Source of the DNA: Psococerastis gibbosa
Lineage: Eukaryota; Arthropoda; Insecta; Psocodea; Psocidae
Direction: 5' to 3'
NCBI GenBank assembly: GCA_963971405.1
Contig: OZ020487.1
Coordinates: forward strand, 26,707,371 to 26,771,370
DNA: 64,000 nucleotides
Shown here: in pieces, positions 10,847 through 22,417 of the stretch
Layout of the letters: every line of letters starts with the position of its first letter
Position numbering within the stretch: position 1 is the first letter of the stretch
The notes under the pieces: model-generated
What the model saw: the letters and a program-made list of their open reading frames with translations, nothing else
Told to the model about the DNA's origin: nothing
Database searches by the model: none
Position numbers and translations under genes: made by a program

Positions 10847-11190
10847 TTGCGCGTCCAGCCCGGGGGGACTTTTGGCCGCTGCCACAATACCACGCCACCT
10901 CGGACGATCTTCCGAATCTCGGGTGCCAGTGGCTTGCACATCCTCGAGCACTTGGTCTCTCCATCTTAATCTTGGCGTACCAGGACGCCTAGGGTGGTTG
11001 AAGATGTCTTCGAAAACCAGCTTTGGTGTCCTCTCCGCGTGCATACGGTGTACATGACCCAGCCATTGGACTCGATGCCCTTTTAGTTCTAAAATTATAT
11101 TGGGGGAGGCGAATAGGGCATGTATTTCGGCATTGTGTCTGATCCTCCAGACGCCGTTCTCCCATCTACCGCCGAAGACACTATGGTACC
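10842..11190 (-). pseudogene. Non-LTR retrotransposon reverse-transcriptase ORF, C-terminal fragment
   Basis: The minus strand is open for about 115 codons with no ATG at its left limit. Key pieces in order are VFGGRWENGVWRIRHNAEI, RVQWLGHVHRMHAERTP, RPGTPRLRWRDQVLEDV and WRGIVAAAKSPPGL. The motif R..WLGHV.RM followed by a GRPR/GTPR..W segment is the standard C-terminal tail found downstream of the reverse transcriptase in many insect LINEs. The catalytic FADD region is missing, so the copy is 5' truncated and dead. The lack of internal stops suggests it is fairly young. Confidence 0.8.
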
Positions 11191-11195
11191 AAATA

Positions 11196-11429
11196 TATAT
11201 TTTGGATTTCTAAACCATTTTCTACGTCTTCTTCGGCTAATCAGAGCACTCCTTGGGCTCTTCTAAGCAACAATAAATCCTGCCGTGGCTGCCAAAAGGG
11301 CTCTGATTGGTCAAAATTTGACGCGTTGATTGGTGGAAGATCTGATTGGTCGAAGAAAACATGGCAGGTGGCATTAGAATTTCAATACATTTCCTTGGCA
11401 TCTGGTAGAAACGAATCCATAGAACTCTA
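11196..11429. mobile_element. MITE with CCAAT boxes, copy 2
   Basis: The right end (CATAGAACTCTA) and the interior match copies 1, 3 and 4. It contains GGCTAATCAGAGCACTCC, GGGCTCTGATTGGTC, GTTGATTGGTGG and TCTGATTGGTCGAAG: one box in one direction and three in the other. The left terminus is decayed, so the left limit is approximate. Confidence 0.55.
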
Positions 11430-11710
11430 ATATTTGTATTTCGTCCAATACAGTAGCATGGGGGCAGTATATACTGTTATACTAAAGCGGGAATAGTAAA
11501 TATGATCAAAGCAAAGTAAAAAAACTAACCAAATAGGTACATAGGTATTCAATATTGTATTTCCTGTTTATTACTTATTTATTTCAATTTTAATTTCTCC
11601 TGACTTCCTATTTCACGTGGAGTGTGTGAGTTATTTATTTATAGCCAAATACAAGGAGTGCTCACAATATACCCCATGTTGAATTGGAAAAGTCGGTTAA
11701 AATAAAAAAT

Positions 11711-11865
11711 GCTTCGATGGCAAGGTAGAAGCGTGCTTGTACTTGTGCGAGTCTCTACACGCTAGAGACAAGTCGTAACTCAACACGGGCACTAACCTAT
11801 ACAGAGGCAACTGAAGAGTCAATCGGATAAATTCATTGAATTCTATGCCATTAACATTTTACCTA
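11711..11865 (+). mobile_element. SINE with tRNA-like head, copy
   Basis: It begins CGATGGCAAGGTAGAAGCG and continues GCGAGTCTCTACACG, GTCGTAACTCAACACGGGC and ACAGAGGCAACTGAAGAG, ending near a GGATAAATTCATTGAATTC segment. The order matches the copies at 20870 and 47430. The first part resembles a tRNA A box (TGGCNNAGNGG); no good B box remains. Confidence 0.65.
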
Positions 11866-11979
11866 TTTTTTTTTTTTTAAATTCAATATAAAATGAATAG
11901 AACGATTTTGCTTTATACTTTCTTGTCGATTACCGATACTTGATGATTACTTGGTCAAATAAAATAAAAATAAATATTA

Positions 11980-12174
11980 CCATTTTTTGTTCTATTACTA
12001 AGCCAACTTAGTGCTGGAGTTAGGGCTCTCTCGTACACTCAACTAGGAAGGCCGGGACCATCTGTTTTGCCTGCCCTCCGAAGCATGGCCAGAAAATGTA
12101 GTAACTGTGGGACTCGAATCAACAACCGTTCGGGTGAAAGTTGGAGTCTGTACCACTACTCTACATGTCCTGAT
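11980..12174 (-). mobile_element. tRNA-Glu-derived SINE, copy B
   Basis: The minus strand reads TGTAGAGTAGTGGTACAG, then ACTTTCACCCGAACGG and GGTTGATTCGAGTCC. The body shares GAAGCATGGCCAGAAAATG and CTAAGCCAACTTAG with copy A. The 3' side runs into TAATAGAACAAAAAATGG, the common end of this family. Confidence 0.85.
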
Positions 12175-12895
12175 ATACTCTTGGTTATATAATTTATCAG
12201 TAATAAATACGGTATATGTATATTTATTTATTTATGAAAAGGTACCACCTAACTATAGAAAAGCAATAAAGAAAATTTCTGTTGTGTAACTTATTTATTT
12301 GTTTAGTACATCATTTTTAATTTAAGCATAATAAGTGAGTTTCCTACTTTACCATGTGAAATATGCATACCCCTATAGTCTACAGTATGTAGCCTACTAC
12401 TACTTAATTTGTTCATTCTTTCATAAATTTTTAGTAGTCCAAATCTATCAAAATTTGAAGATAAGGTTCCCTACGCTTACTGCACTTACTCCTATGCTGT
12501 ACGTCTTATTAAGTGAGGCTATTTAAAGACACAGTGTATCCACTCCAATGGTGGTCGGACCAGTTATACAGTGCCATAAATGCTAAATCGCTCTCTGACT
12601 GGGGTAGGTAGTAATTATCCTCTTTTAGGGAACTTAAATTGTCTAGTAAATATGCTCAAATTATTGGTCGTTAACCTCGGTCGTTAATATTTAAATTATA
12701 GGCTATAATACGTTAATCGGAAGTGTTTGAAATGCTGCAAAATAAGTTAATATTTTGAAAACTTATAAGTAGGTACCTTGTGCCACTAATCGCACATTCT
12801 AAGGAACTTGGTTTCATTGGAAAGTAAATGGACTACCAACTCATCAATGTTCGACATTGACAATTTAGTTAGTTTTTTAACAAAGGAACATTGCT
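12175..12895. other. Unassigned AT-rich spacer
   Basis: I see no gene or bounded repeat between the tRNA-Glu SINE and the 5S-derived SINE. Confidence 0.45.
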
Positions 12896-12907
12896 ACTTT
12901 CAATCAA

Positions 12908-13278
12908 TCGCCAACGGCCTTACCATGTTGAATCCATGAGATCAGAGCATGTTTCAAACTGCGGCAAACTTGGTAGTGTGCACAGCGTTGGCAGGGGAAC
13001 ACGGTAGGACATGATAACACGCTGAGACTATTTCAGTCAGTCTACGTGCGTGTCGAGTCCGGGTCACCTCCGATTTAATCGTGTGACTTTACCATGTTCC
13101 CCAAGTGGTTCGGAATCCACTATAATCAGGAGGTCAGTCAACTTCCCTACCCCCGAGGTGAAAGAGTCTGCCATTAGGGTGCTTCAAGTTAACAAACAGA
13201 CTCACTCCCCCCGCCAGGCTGACAGGGTTGCTTAAAACAGAAATACTGAAAGCAGGCGTTGGAAACAACAATAACAAC
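12908..13278 (+). mobile_element. 5S rRNA-derived SINE, copy 2, with target site duplication
   Basis: The head GCCAACGGCCTTACCATG, then TTGAATCCATGAG, follows the 5' end of insect 5S rRNA (GCCAACG.CCATACCA..., GAATACAT). The body is shared with the 46017 copy, and the tail is AACAACAATAACAAC. A perfect 12 bp direct repeat ACTTTCAATCAA flanks it at 12896-12907 and 13279-13290. This shows insertion by target-primed reverse transcription and defines the element's ends. Confidence 0.9.
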
Positions 13279-13290
13279 ACTTTCAATCAA

Positions 13291-15015
13291 GTAGGAAAAA
13301 GCGATGCAATTTAAAAATGGATTTTTTTTCTGAAGTCGAGTTTTTAATAGGTAGGCCAAGATAAAATTTCGCAAAAAAAAAAAAAAAAAAAAATATTTTC
13401 TGAGAGTTATAATGCATTCCATTTATTTCCCATTGACGGATGTTCCTGTATTATAATTTGGCTTTTCCCGCAAATCAGATCCGCTATGAATGGGGACTAT
13501 TAAAATACTTTTCTCCTTTACTCAATAAATCTGATTGGGATCATTTGAAGGTATTCCAGTATTTTGCGCCGAGCAGGTACACTGGCGGTAATTAGTCTTG
13601 ACACTCATGGGCATGTTCGCGTTGCAACCGAACCGGGACTTCGTTATTACAGGAAAAATGGGCGAAAAGTCCACTTTGTTGTATTAGTTGGGCAACAAAT
13701 CCTTCTCGGTATAGTACTCACAATGTGTTACACGCATGTGTTAGGCTCTTTGAAGAAAATTTTGATGTTCCAACATCCATTCTCAACGTAAAACTTTACA
13801 AAGTTGATTGTTCACAATGAGGGAAAGTAAGTTTTACAAATTTAATAAAGAGACTATTATGTTTATACATTCTCAACAGCACTCAAATTAGATGCATAAA
13901 AGTTTAATATAAAGTGCCAAAAATACCGTATATTTACAGATCAATATTTATAACTAGCTAAATAGGGTCAATATCTCGCCAGTAAGACCATTTTCATTTT
14001 CACTTTTATATCATTTCATTTCAATATTCAATGTAATTATTATACGCAGAAACAGTGTATAATAGAACGCATGATAAGCCTACTAGTAGACCTTTGGCGT
14101 ACCTACCTGCAAAACTGTCTTATAAAATAAGGCATATGTACTGTATACCATTGCCTATGGAATAAGTAGCAACCATCACCGATATGGTAGCTACTTTGAG
14201 GTTGCGTACAGATACTGTATAGTATGACTTTAAATGGTTATGGAATTTTCCATTGCACTCTAAAGGCAGATATATAAAGGAAAAGGGGAAATGACACTAA
14301 TAGGTAATTTGTTTAGGTCCACATGACAACATGTAGCAATGAAGAAATAGTGGCGTTGCATATACTCGTGATATAGTGCCAGCATGGTAGAATGCAACTT
14401 TTTTGGCAGTACCTAGATTAGTACTAAAGAACACATGCAAAACATATTTATGTAGGTAGGTACGGCATAACTGATAATGCATTTGTATTCCCAGCAGCAT
14501 TGCTATGTTAATACGAGAATGATAGTGTCGCTGTATTCTTTCCATAATTAAGCCATCATATGTGTGCAGTATATCTAATGCACATAGCATAAATGAGTTA
14601 CTAATTTGCGATAGAAGTACAGTATGCTCCTCTATGACTATATTTACGGCTACCTTATTTACCTATTTTGAGATAAGCATCATTACTTTAATTTGTAGGC
14701 TATAGTAATTTATAAGGAAACCTTTTGAATCTGTTAATCTTGATTCTACTTTTAGTTTAGCTTCTATCTTCTGTAACAACAGTACAAGAATATCGCATAT
14801 GCGATTTGACGATGAAAAAAACCAATATTAGTTTACATTATATCACAGTGGTATATTGTAATTTAGGCTGAAAGTGAAGCTTTGAGAGTAGTGTGTTTAC
14901 TTTACACGGCACATGTACTTCATGCTATCTTGTGACGTTTTAACATAACATTTGCATTGATAAAGTTTCTTATTTGATACATGAACTTCAGCTACCAATT
15001 AAATAGATAAATATT
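13291..15015. other. Unassigned AT-rich spacer
   Basis: It contains a long A-run (about 13372-13392). I see no gene or bounded repeat. The frames at 13564-13791 and 14297-14590 have no recognisable protein features. Confidence 0.45.
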
Positions 15016-15214
15016 GACTTTTTGTTCTATTATTAAGCCAACCTAGCGGAGTTAGGGCTATACTGCCCTCTCTTAGACACAACTAGGAAAGCTCGGGACC
15101 GCCTGCTTTACATGCACTCAGAAGCACGGCCAGAAAATGTAGTAAGTGTAGGACTCGAAACAACAACCTTTCGGGTGAAAGTCGGAGTCTATACCACTAC
15201 TCCAAATGTCCTGA
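15016..15214 (-). mobile_element. tRNA-Glu-derived SINE, copy C
   Basis: It has the same order of segments as copies A and B. On the plus strand, AGTGTAGGACTCGAAACAAC covers the complement of the B-box region with one change. CCTTTCGGGTGAAAGTCGG is the complement of the Glu-type anticodon arm. TTTTTGTTCTATTATTAAG marks the 3' end. Confidence 0.85.
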
Positions 15215-16926
15215 CATTGTATAGTAGGTTAGTACAAACTACAGTACATGGGGCAACATTTGTATTTGTAGTAGACACATCCTGTTCCCTGTACAATGCT
15301 ACCTGGCACTGCTTGCTAAACAACTTCCAGGAAATCTAGTTCATAAACCTAATTTCCAGATGAATAAGGGGCAATGCCAATTAAGCTAGGCTACACTCAA
15401 TAGCAGTAGCAAACTATAGTCTACGTAACAATTAACACGGTACAAGCCCTGAGAAAAAATTTATTATTTATTGATCACCGTAATAATGCTCTTGGAAACA
15501 GGTAGGTACCAGCAGGTACTAAGTTAAGAGGCAAGGTTATGCCTTGTAATTTATTAAAGCAAGTGTCTCTTAATTTGGGCACAGACATAGCAATCGTCGA
15601 TTACAGTTGGCATACGCCTCTAGATTATTTCGAAACTGGCCCGATCGAGGACTTTGTTATTGATTAATTTGTTTATAATATTGCTTCTTAATATCACAGC
15701 CGCAACATTCAATACGGTAACTAACTATGGGTAAGTTTATATGGCAATCACACCCCATCCCACTGAAATGAACTCGGAGAAGTTTAAATTGGTTCTGCTG
15801 TGGTTAAAATAAAAATATGATTTCAACACAATATATTCCTCATATATCCTCTCGTCATACAAAAATGAGAAATGATTGGTAGCTTCATTAATTTTGCTTG
15901 TTATACTCCTTTCTTGGGCCATCTCATTCGCTTGTGTACCTGTATCATCCTATTCTACAATCTAGAATATATTAGGAGCTTGGTTACAAACGTGGCCAAC
16001 TCCATTTTTTTTTCTTTAAAAAAAATAGGGTTTTGATCCGACCTTGCAGAAAATTTTAATGTCCATCTGCACGTTGTAAAATAAAGTGACAAAAGCAGCC
16101 AGATTGCGCACAGAACCGCTGAGAAGTCTAGGATTAGCTATAAACTTAATGCAATTTTCTACAGTAAATCCGCTCTCCTGAAAAATTCTACAACTTGGAG
16201 TTGGCCATGTTTGTAAGCAGCCTCCTCAATGACTTATGTCCTTTACTCATACAATATATTGTATCCCCTTCAAATAAAAACTCCGAATTGTTAGAGTGAA
16301 ACTTTTAAAATAATCCTTTGACTTGACTAAGGCTTCGCGATTTACCATATGCTGAGATTTTGGGCTGGTGAATGGTGATGCTGTGGGAACACGTAAAATA
16401 GGTACCTACTTCATTTTTGTCAACGCCTTACTACAATATATTGGGCAATATGATTTATTTATCTTTTAATTCACACCTCCCGGTAAACTTACATGGCGTG
16501 TAACGTCGAGGCAACTGTACGTTCAACTTTATGGAAGAGATTTAAAAACATTTTGTAAACAAGGATTGGTGGCGGTTATTTGAAGAAAAACTTAATTTCT
16601 CGCCCCACAGCCGAAAAGGTATGCTAGGGTTCAGATAGAAAAGGTAATAAAAATACAAACTTGTGCAGAAAATTCACATTTTCCCACTTGAAATAATATT
16701 ACTTCAGAAAAACCTAATTAACTGCCTTAAACTGATTTTATAGCATAGTGTTGTAAATCAGCCAAGTAAATAGACTGTTCTTCGAGAGAGCTTCCTTTTT
16801 TTGGATTTTTCATCGGGACCACTTCCATTTCTTTGCGAGGCTATGGAATGAAGAATTAATTGATGTCTTTAAAAATACGCTTCCATTCCTTGTGTTAAAA
16901 AATATTTTGAAATCTGTCCGTTTTGG
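15215..16926. other. Unassigned AT-rich spacer
   Basis: I see no gene. GAGCTTGGTTACAAACGTGG followed by CCAACTCC (15976-16004) has an imperfect inverted partner, GGAGTTGGCCATG then TTTGTAAGCAGCCTCC, at 16197-16228. This suggests a decayed TIR element of about 250 bp between them. Confidence 0.4.
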
Positions 16927-17253
16927 CTAGAATTCTATGTAGGCGTGATGGGACATTCGCTCCCACCAAGGCTATTTTTTTTTTTGAAATTCTGGTGCCA
17001 CTTGCTACCTACAACATCTTCTTCGACCAATCAGAGCTTCGGCCAATAGACATGTCATCTTTTGGCCAATCAGAGCACATCTTGCAGCCCCGGCGGGATT
17101 TGTTGTTTGTTGGAAGCGCCCAAAGCTTGCACTAAAAGCTGGTTTGCCTCTACGTCATGTAGTTAGGCTATAGGTAAGGCACCAGAATTAAAAAAAAATT
17201 CTTTGGCTGGAGTAGCTGTCTCATCTCATCTCATCATTTATGTAGAACTCTAG
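16927..17253. mobile_element. MITE with CCAAT boxes, copy 3
   Basis: The ends CTAGAATTCTATGTAGG and the complement of CTAGAGTTCTACATAAATG form the terminal inverted repeat. An inner pair, ATTCTGGTGCCACTTGC and GGCACCAGAATT, matches copy 1. The interior carries GACCAATCAGAGC, GGCCAATAG and GGCCAATCAGAGCAC. A (CTCAT)n stretch has expanded near the right end (17220-17236). Confidence 0.7.
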
Positions 17254-17321
17254 TTTTTACCCCTAAAACTGTAGGTTTGTGTGACTTGAGGATGCTGTGT
17301 AATATAAATAAATAAATAAAT

Positions 17322-17526
17322 GGTGACTTTTTGTTGTTCTATTACTAAGCCAAAATAGCGGAGTTAGGGCTATGAAGCCCTCTCTTACACTCAATTAGGA
17401 TGACCCGGGACCACCTGCTTTACATGACCTGCGAAGCATGGCCAGAAAATGTAGCCAGTGTGGGACTCGAGCCAACAACCTTTCGGGTTAGAGTCGGAGT
17501 CTGTACTACTATTCTACAGGTCCTGA
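17322..17526 (-). mobile_element. tRNA-Glu-derived SINE, copy D
   Basis: The plus-strand segments CTAAGCCAAAATAGCGGAG, GAAGCATGGCCAGAAAATG, GGACTCGAGCCAACAACC and TTTCGGGTTAGAGTCGG appear in the family order. A TAAATAAATAAATAAATGG stretch lies just outside the 3' end and probably belongs to the A-rich tail. Confidence 0.85.
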
Positions 17527-20500
17527 TATGATGTTATAGCTAGTTGATGGCTCTCTGACGAGCCCGGAAAAGCATTGTATCAAGGTTCCCTGTCATTCGG
17601 TGGATTTTGTGAACTGCCAGATAATAGTATAGTCAGGTAGTGGTAGTGATTGCATTCAGGGTTAAAAGTCGGGCGTGCAAACCAACCGACACGTCTTTCC
17701 TTCATACATACAGTATTTGTTGTTTAGCGCCACTCCTCAATTTATAATAGGGGTAATCATTTGGAATGAGTTTAAAAGTATAATTAATATAATAAAGTGT
17801 TGGAATAAACTTAGACTACTCATTCTTGTTCCACTGCGTACTGTGTTTGTTGTGATATTGTAAATTAAAAAGGTTCAATCATATTTCCTATATTATTTTA
17901 CTTAAAACTTATCTAAATTATAACAATGCTACAACGTGTTGTATTATTTTTTCGAAGCACAGGGGTCTACCTATGAGATTGTACACAATTGAACAGAACT
18001 TTCCAAGATCGCGTCCCCCACCTTGGCAGTAGCATAACTGGTCAAGGACGCATGGCTTGCTGTCCGGCCTTGCCGTTTGCGTAACTGAGTTCCATCCGCT
18101 GTCTTGGTGCTGTAATTATTGTTCTTCAAAAGTCCAGACATCAGACTTGGCCAATAATGTGACATTGACAGCTCTGTGGGTGTGAGAACTCGACTCTACG
18201 CCACCTCGCTGAAAACAGTAATTAGTTTACGCATCACAGCCTCTAGTTAATTTCATAAATTGTACTTGATACTTCTTGGTAGATATCTTTCAGTGAAATT
18301 TTCCAAGAGTGAGTAATGCACAGAACTGGTTATTATTGCTGGCTGCACGTTACTGCTGGCTACACCGTATTTGACGTCACAGCCTTGCATCACCTAAAAG
18401 CATTTGTGTCTGCTAACTGCTATTTTTTATGTTTCAGAGGAATTTACCATATTTTTGGGCTCAAAACTACAAACTCGACCAGTGTAGCAGGCTAGGTAGA
18501 CTTCGTTTAGACTTTGCAGTTCCCAATAGATTTCGAGTTACCGGTAACTTCATAACATCGCCAAACGCACTTTAAAGATTAAAGAACAGGGATAACCTAC
18601 CAAGAACCTACTTGGAATCTGCCAGACAACTAGCTTACTCGAAGGTTAATTCGGATGGAGCCTAAATTCAGTGCGGTAGTTAAATATTTGTTGCATACTT
18701 CCATGAAGTCAGAATTAGACTAATATACTAGTGCATGCCAGACTGTTTAATTGTCATGCTTAAATTTTAATTTACAGCTTGTAAGTAGGTTGACTTAATA
18801 TGGTAGGCCATAGAAACTATTGTATACAGGTAGTCTACTTAATGTTAAGTAGGACTACTACATATATCGATTCCTTCATTGGATGTTACAAGTTTTTTTA
18901 AATATACTTTTATTATTAGCCTCCAAATGCGGTTGTAACCTTCAGTAATTTACAAGGCCGTGCACCCAGGAGGGGGAAGGGGTCAACCAGTTTTACCCCC
19001 TTCCCTCGAAAATATATTATCAAATATACTGTATGTATATCTCCACAATTTTGCACCTCTATTCTAAAAATTTCGGAAGGAGTCATTTCAATAAGTCTTG
19101 GAGTGTAGAAATGTGTAAAACCTAAATTTCGGGCCTGTTATTTCACACTTTTCCACTCGGGCCCCCCTGTTTGTAGTTGCATGATTCTTCGTCGGTAAGA
19201 TCTAACCCTTGTTAATGCTATCAAAATGCAAGAAACCCTACTATTATGCGCCTAATTCATACAATTTCCCCCCTCTCAGAATTCCTGGGCACCTTCTTGA
19301 TATACCTAGCCTTAAAGCGTTATACCTAAAAAAATTTATTATGGAAAGAAAAATAAATAACTAGATGATTCACCCCACCCCCCTCCCACCTTCTGGGTGA
19401 CAGCTCCCCATGAATAAAAGTGTAACTCCTAGTTGATGAATTTTTTTTCTGGAAAGTTATCATTCAGGAGAGCCCAGGGAGTCCTTCTATATTAATTTCA
19501 ATCTTGGTTTCTACAACACAGAGCCAATTTTTATGCAGCCCCTTTCTCGAGGAAATTTCCGCCTCTTCAAACATTTTCTTGAGTGCTTTAGCTTCTCGAT
19601 GACCTATTTGAGACCGTGTTGGCCAGCATGTTGGCCCCTGCCGCGGCCTGCAGTTTGCTGGCGCAATGCGTGGACTCTCCAGCAGTATGGTACTACCAAT
19701 AATGGCGCAATTCTATACTGCGCTCGCATTCCTAAAGACATTGCATCCTCAGGTCAATATGGGCGACATGTCTGCATATGGGTCATTTCATGTCCTCCAT
19801 GTGATGGAGTGTCAACCATATCAAACTTGGTGTCCACCTGCGTTGATACCAATTTGCAGATATATAATTATAAAGTTGCGTAGGGGCAAACCGGGTTGAA
19901 ATCATTATTCAATTATATACGCAGGTGTGTTGTAGGTCTACCAACTGGAATATTGGTGAATTTATACATGTATGTGTTCAGAAATATTGTTGCCTAATTT
20001 TAACTGTTGTTAAATTAATTCATGTGTTTCATGTATAGGTTTAGTCATTGTCTTTTGATGGTATTATAACAATATGACGAGTAGTTTTTTGTTATTAAAT
20101 GGTAATTAATTGAGAAATTAATTTTTATTAATTATGTATTATTAAATATTACACACTCGAATATTGGAATTCGAATAGTAGTAATAGTGGCAATATTATG
20201 GGTCCAAGAAAAATTCGAAAGTTTATAATACCAAAACTCAGGTTCAAATCGTATACCGTACTTTAACGTAAACATTACAATTAATATTTCTAGTGTTTTT
20301 ACAATTTGTCCACTATGGCATTTAAAAAAAAATCTTAACCTGGAATTAAAAATTATCGCCATATTAGGCCCGCTGCTGAGCACTAAATGTGGCATATCGT
20401 ACGTAAAAATAAACAAGTTTTTGTAAATAAAGGACTAACTTGTCGTCAAGTTTAATAGGTATTAATTAATCATCCACATCCACAAAATTATGCAGGCAAT

Positions 20501-20866
20501 GTGAACGGATGAAAATTAAAAAAAGGAAGGAAGAATTACCTAATTAATTTCACCGAATTGACAATTGATCCTTTGCCTACAAATATTTCATTTTTAATTC
20601 ACTGCCCTTAAATCCCTTTGCTATGGAGTGGTATGGCAACTTTATCCCCTTTTAAGTCTTTAATCCAGGATTATCATGGGAAAGTACTGAGTCCCTGTAG
20701 TCCCTGGGACATGAAGATTACCCACCCAGAGTGGGGGTAGAATCAATACACGGTATGTCGGCAAAAAAGTTGTACAATATGTTAATTAAAAATGTATATT
20801 TGTTTATCTTAACTTCAATACAAAAAGTTGCAAAACACAAAATTCACAATTACTTTTCAATTACTA
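17527..20866. other. Spacer with scattered decayed repeats
   Basis: I see no gene I can support. CAAGGCCGTGCACCCAGGAG at 18953 looks like one end of an hAT-type MITE. GCTATCAAAATGCAAGAAAC at 19217 is a reversed TTTTACGCATTTTG-family core. The stretch at 19560-19890 is unusually GC-rich and might be a decayed coding exon; two overlapping frames are open there, but neither is convincing. Confidence 0.4.
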
Positions 20867-21050
20867 CTCGAGGACTTCGATGGCATAGCGGTAGCTTGTT
20901 CGTACGTCTTGTGCGAGTCTCTGCACATCATGCGATTGGTGACCTGTCGTAACTCAACACAGATATTACCTACAGAGGCGACTGAAGAGGTTATTCGGAT
21001 ACATTCATTGAATTGTTTGGATGCGAATAATCTTTTTATAAACACTAAAG
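20867..21050 (+). mobile_element. SINE with tRNA-like head, copy
   Basis: It starts near GGACTTCGATGGCATAGCGG with an A-box-like TGGCATAGCGGTAGC. It continues GCGAGTCTCTGCACATCATG, ACCTGTCGTAACTCAACAC, ACAGAGGCGACTGAAGAGG and GGATACATTCATTGAATTG. It is the most complete copy of this family here, with the 47430 copy. Confidence 0.7.
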
Positions 21051-22340
21051 AAAAAGTTAGTACGAGTGGAAAATTGAAAACGAGGTACAATTAATTTTTT
21101 AACCCATTAAAAGCCGCATAAGCTTTATCTAGATCATCTTTTAAGTTTAATCTCTTCTCAACTTCATTGTTAAAAATAATAATCCGAATGGATTTAAAAG
21201 TAGACCTATCTATGCATAGTGCAGTATTACGAACCAAAAAAGAAGAAATTTTATCAACATACTGTATGTACTGTATGTATGTATATACAGGCGTAGAGAA
21301 AAATATAGTAGAGCGCTTACAACAGATTCAGCATAGGAAAATGGCCAACCTCTATCTACTCGTATATTGTAAGAATGATCCCGCGCCGTGAAGCCATTTA
21401 GTGAGACCGCGCCCAATTCACGAGTTACATTCGGTCTTCAACCCGTGCCTAAAATCTCTGGAGATTCAGGGACATCTCGTGATTAATGAATGAAGAGTGC
21501 CTTCTCCTTCCTCGTAGGCCGAGACCTTGGGTTGCTCCTGCAAGTCACCGCTGAAGAGCCGACAACTGCACGCATGCTGCATCTGACCACCACTGCAACA
21601 AAATATCACTAGGGCCAGTGGCGTATATATAGCTAAAATATTTTTGATCACCTCTTAGCTACCAGCTAATTGCCACCAGTGGAGGCCTTTGATGACGTTG
21701 AATTCTACCAACCACTTACCGCTAACTGTAGACCCGAACATCTATTAGATGAGGCACATTATCTATTAGAACCACTCACATTAGTTAAAATGTTCCCATT
21801 TCGGGGGGAGGGGGCGGACCATCTGGGCGGCTATATTTATGAGACAAATAAATAATTTGATTGATTGATTGATTTATTTGTGCCACTGACATACAGGAAG
21901 AGACCGTAAATTTGGCAAAGACAAAATTGCATTTTACAATGTAGGTATAGATATGCAACAAATCACTTAGTCTATTGTTCTATATATAGGAGAGATGAGA
22001 CATTCAGCGCGCTAAAACTATTTTTTTAAATACTGAGGCCATTTGGTGCCTTGTCTTTTAACACCAGTCACTAAAAAAAAACGTACGATGTTGCCCCAGA
22101 ATTCAAAAATTAGGGAATGTCCCAAAATGTCTAATAGAAATTAGAACTCTAGCTTGGCCTAAGAGAAACTAACCATCATATTTACAAAAAGGACAAATAT
22201 TTACCTATAAAAAAAATACCTATTGGTTTTAATATGCAATTATTTATTTATTATAATAGCTCATCCAACTATAGACTGTCATCTGGGGTGGGTTTCACGG
22301 TCGCTTGAAAGTCTCAGTAATTACTTATGCAGGCGTTGGA
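21051..22340. other. Spacer with fragmentary repeats
   Basis: CCAGTGGCGTATATATAGC at 21615 resembles an hAT-type terminus without a visible partner. A (TTGA)n stretch lies at 21858-21875. I see no gene. Confidence 0.4.
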
Positions 22341-22417
22341 AAAGAACCGGTCCGAGTTTACTCGAACATGCTTTCCAATTTATCAATTAGCAGGGAGAGA
22401 AAATGAATAATTTCATT

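Noticed and set aside
12908..13278. Possible functional 5S rRNA gene
   Set aside because: Likeness to 5S fades after about 30 bases, and the unit has a SINE-like body, an AAC tail and a target duplication.
19533..19883. 116-codon plus-strand open frame
   Set aside because: No signal, domain or family pattern; an overlapping frame is equally open. At best it is part of a decayed element, as noted in the findings.
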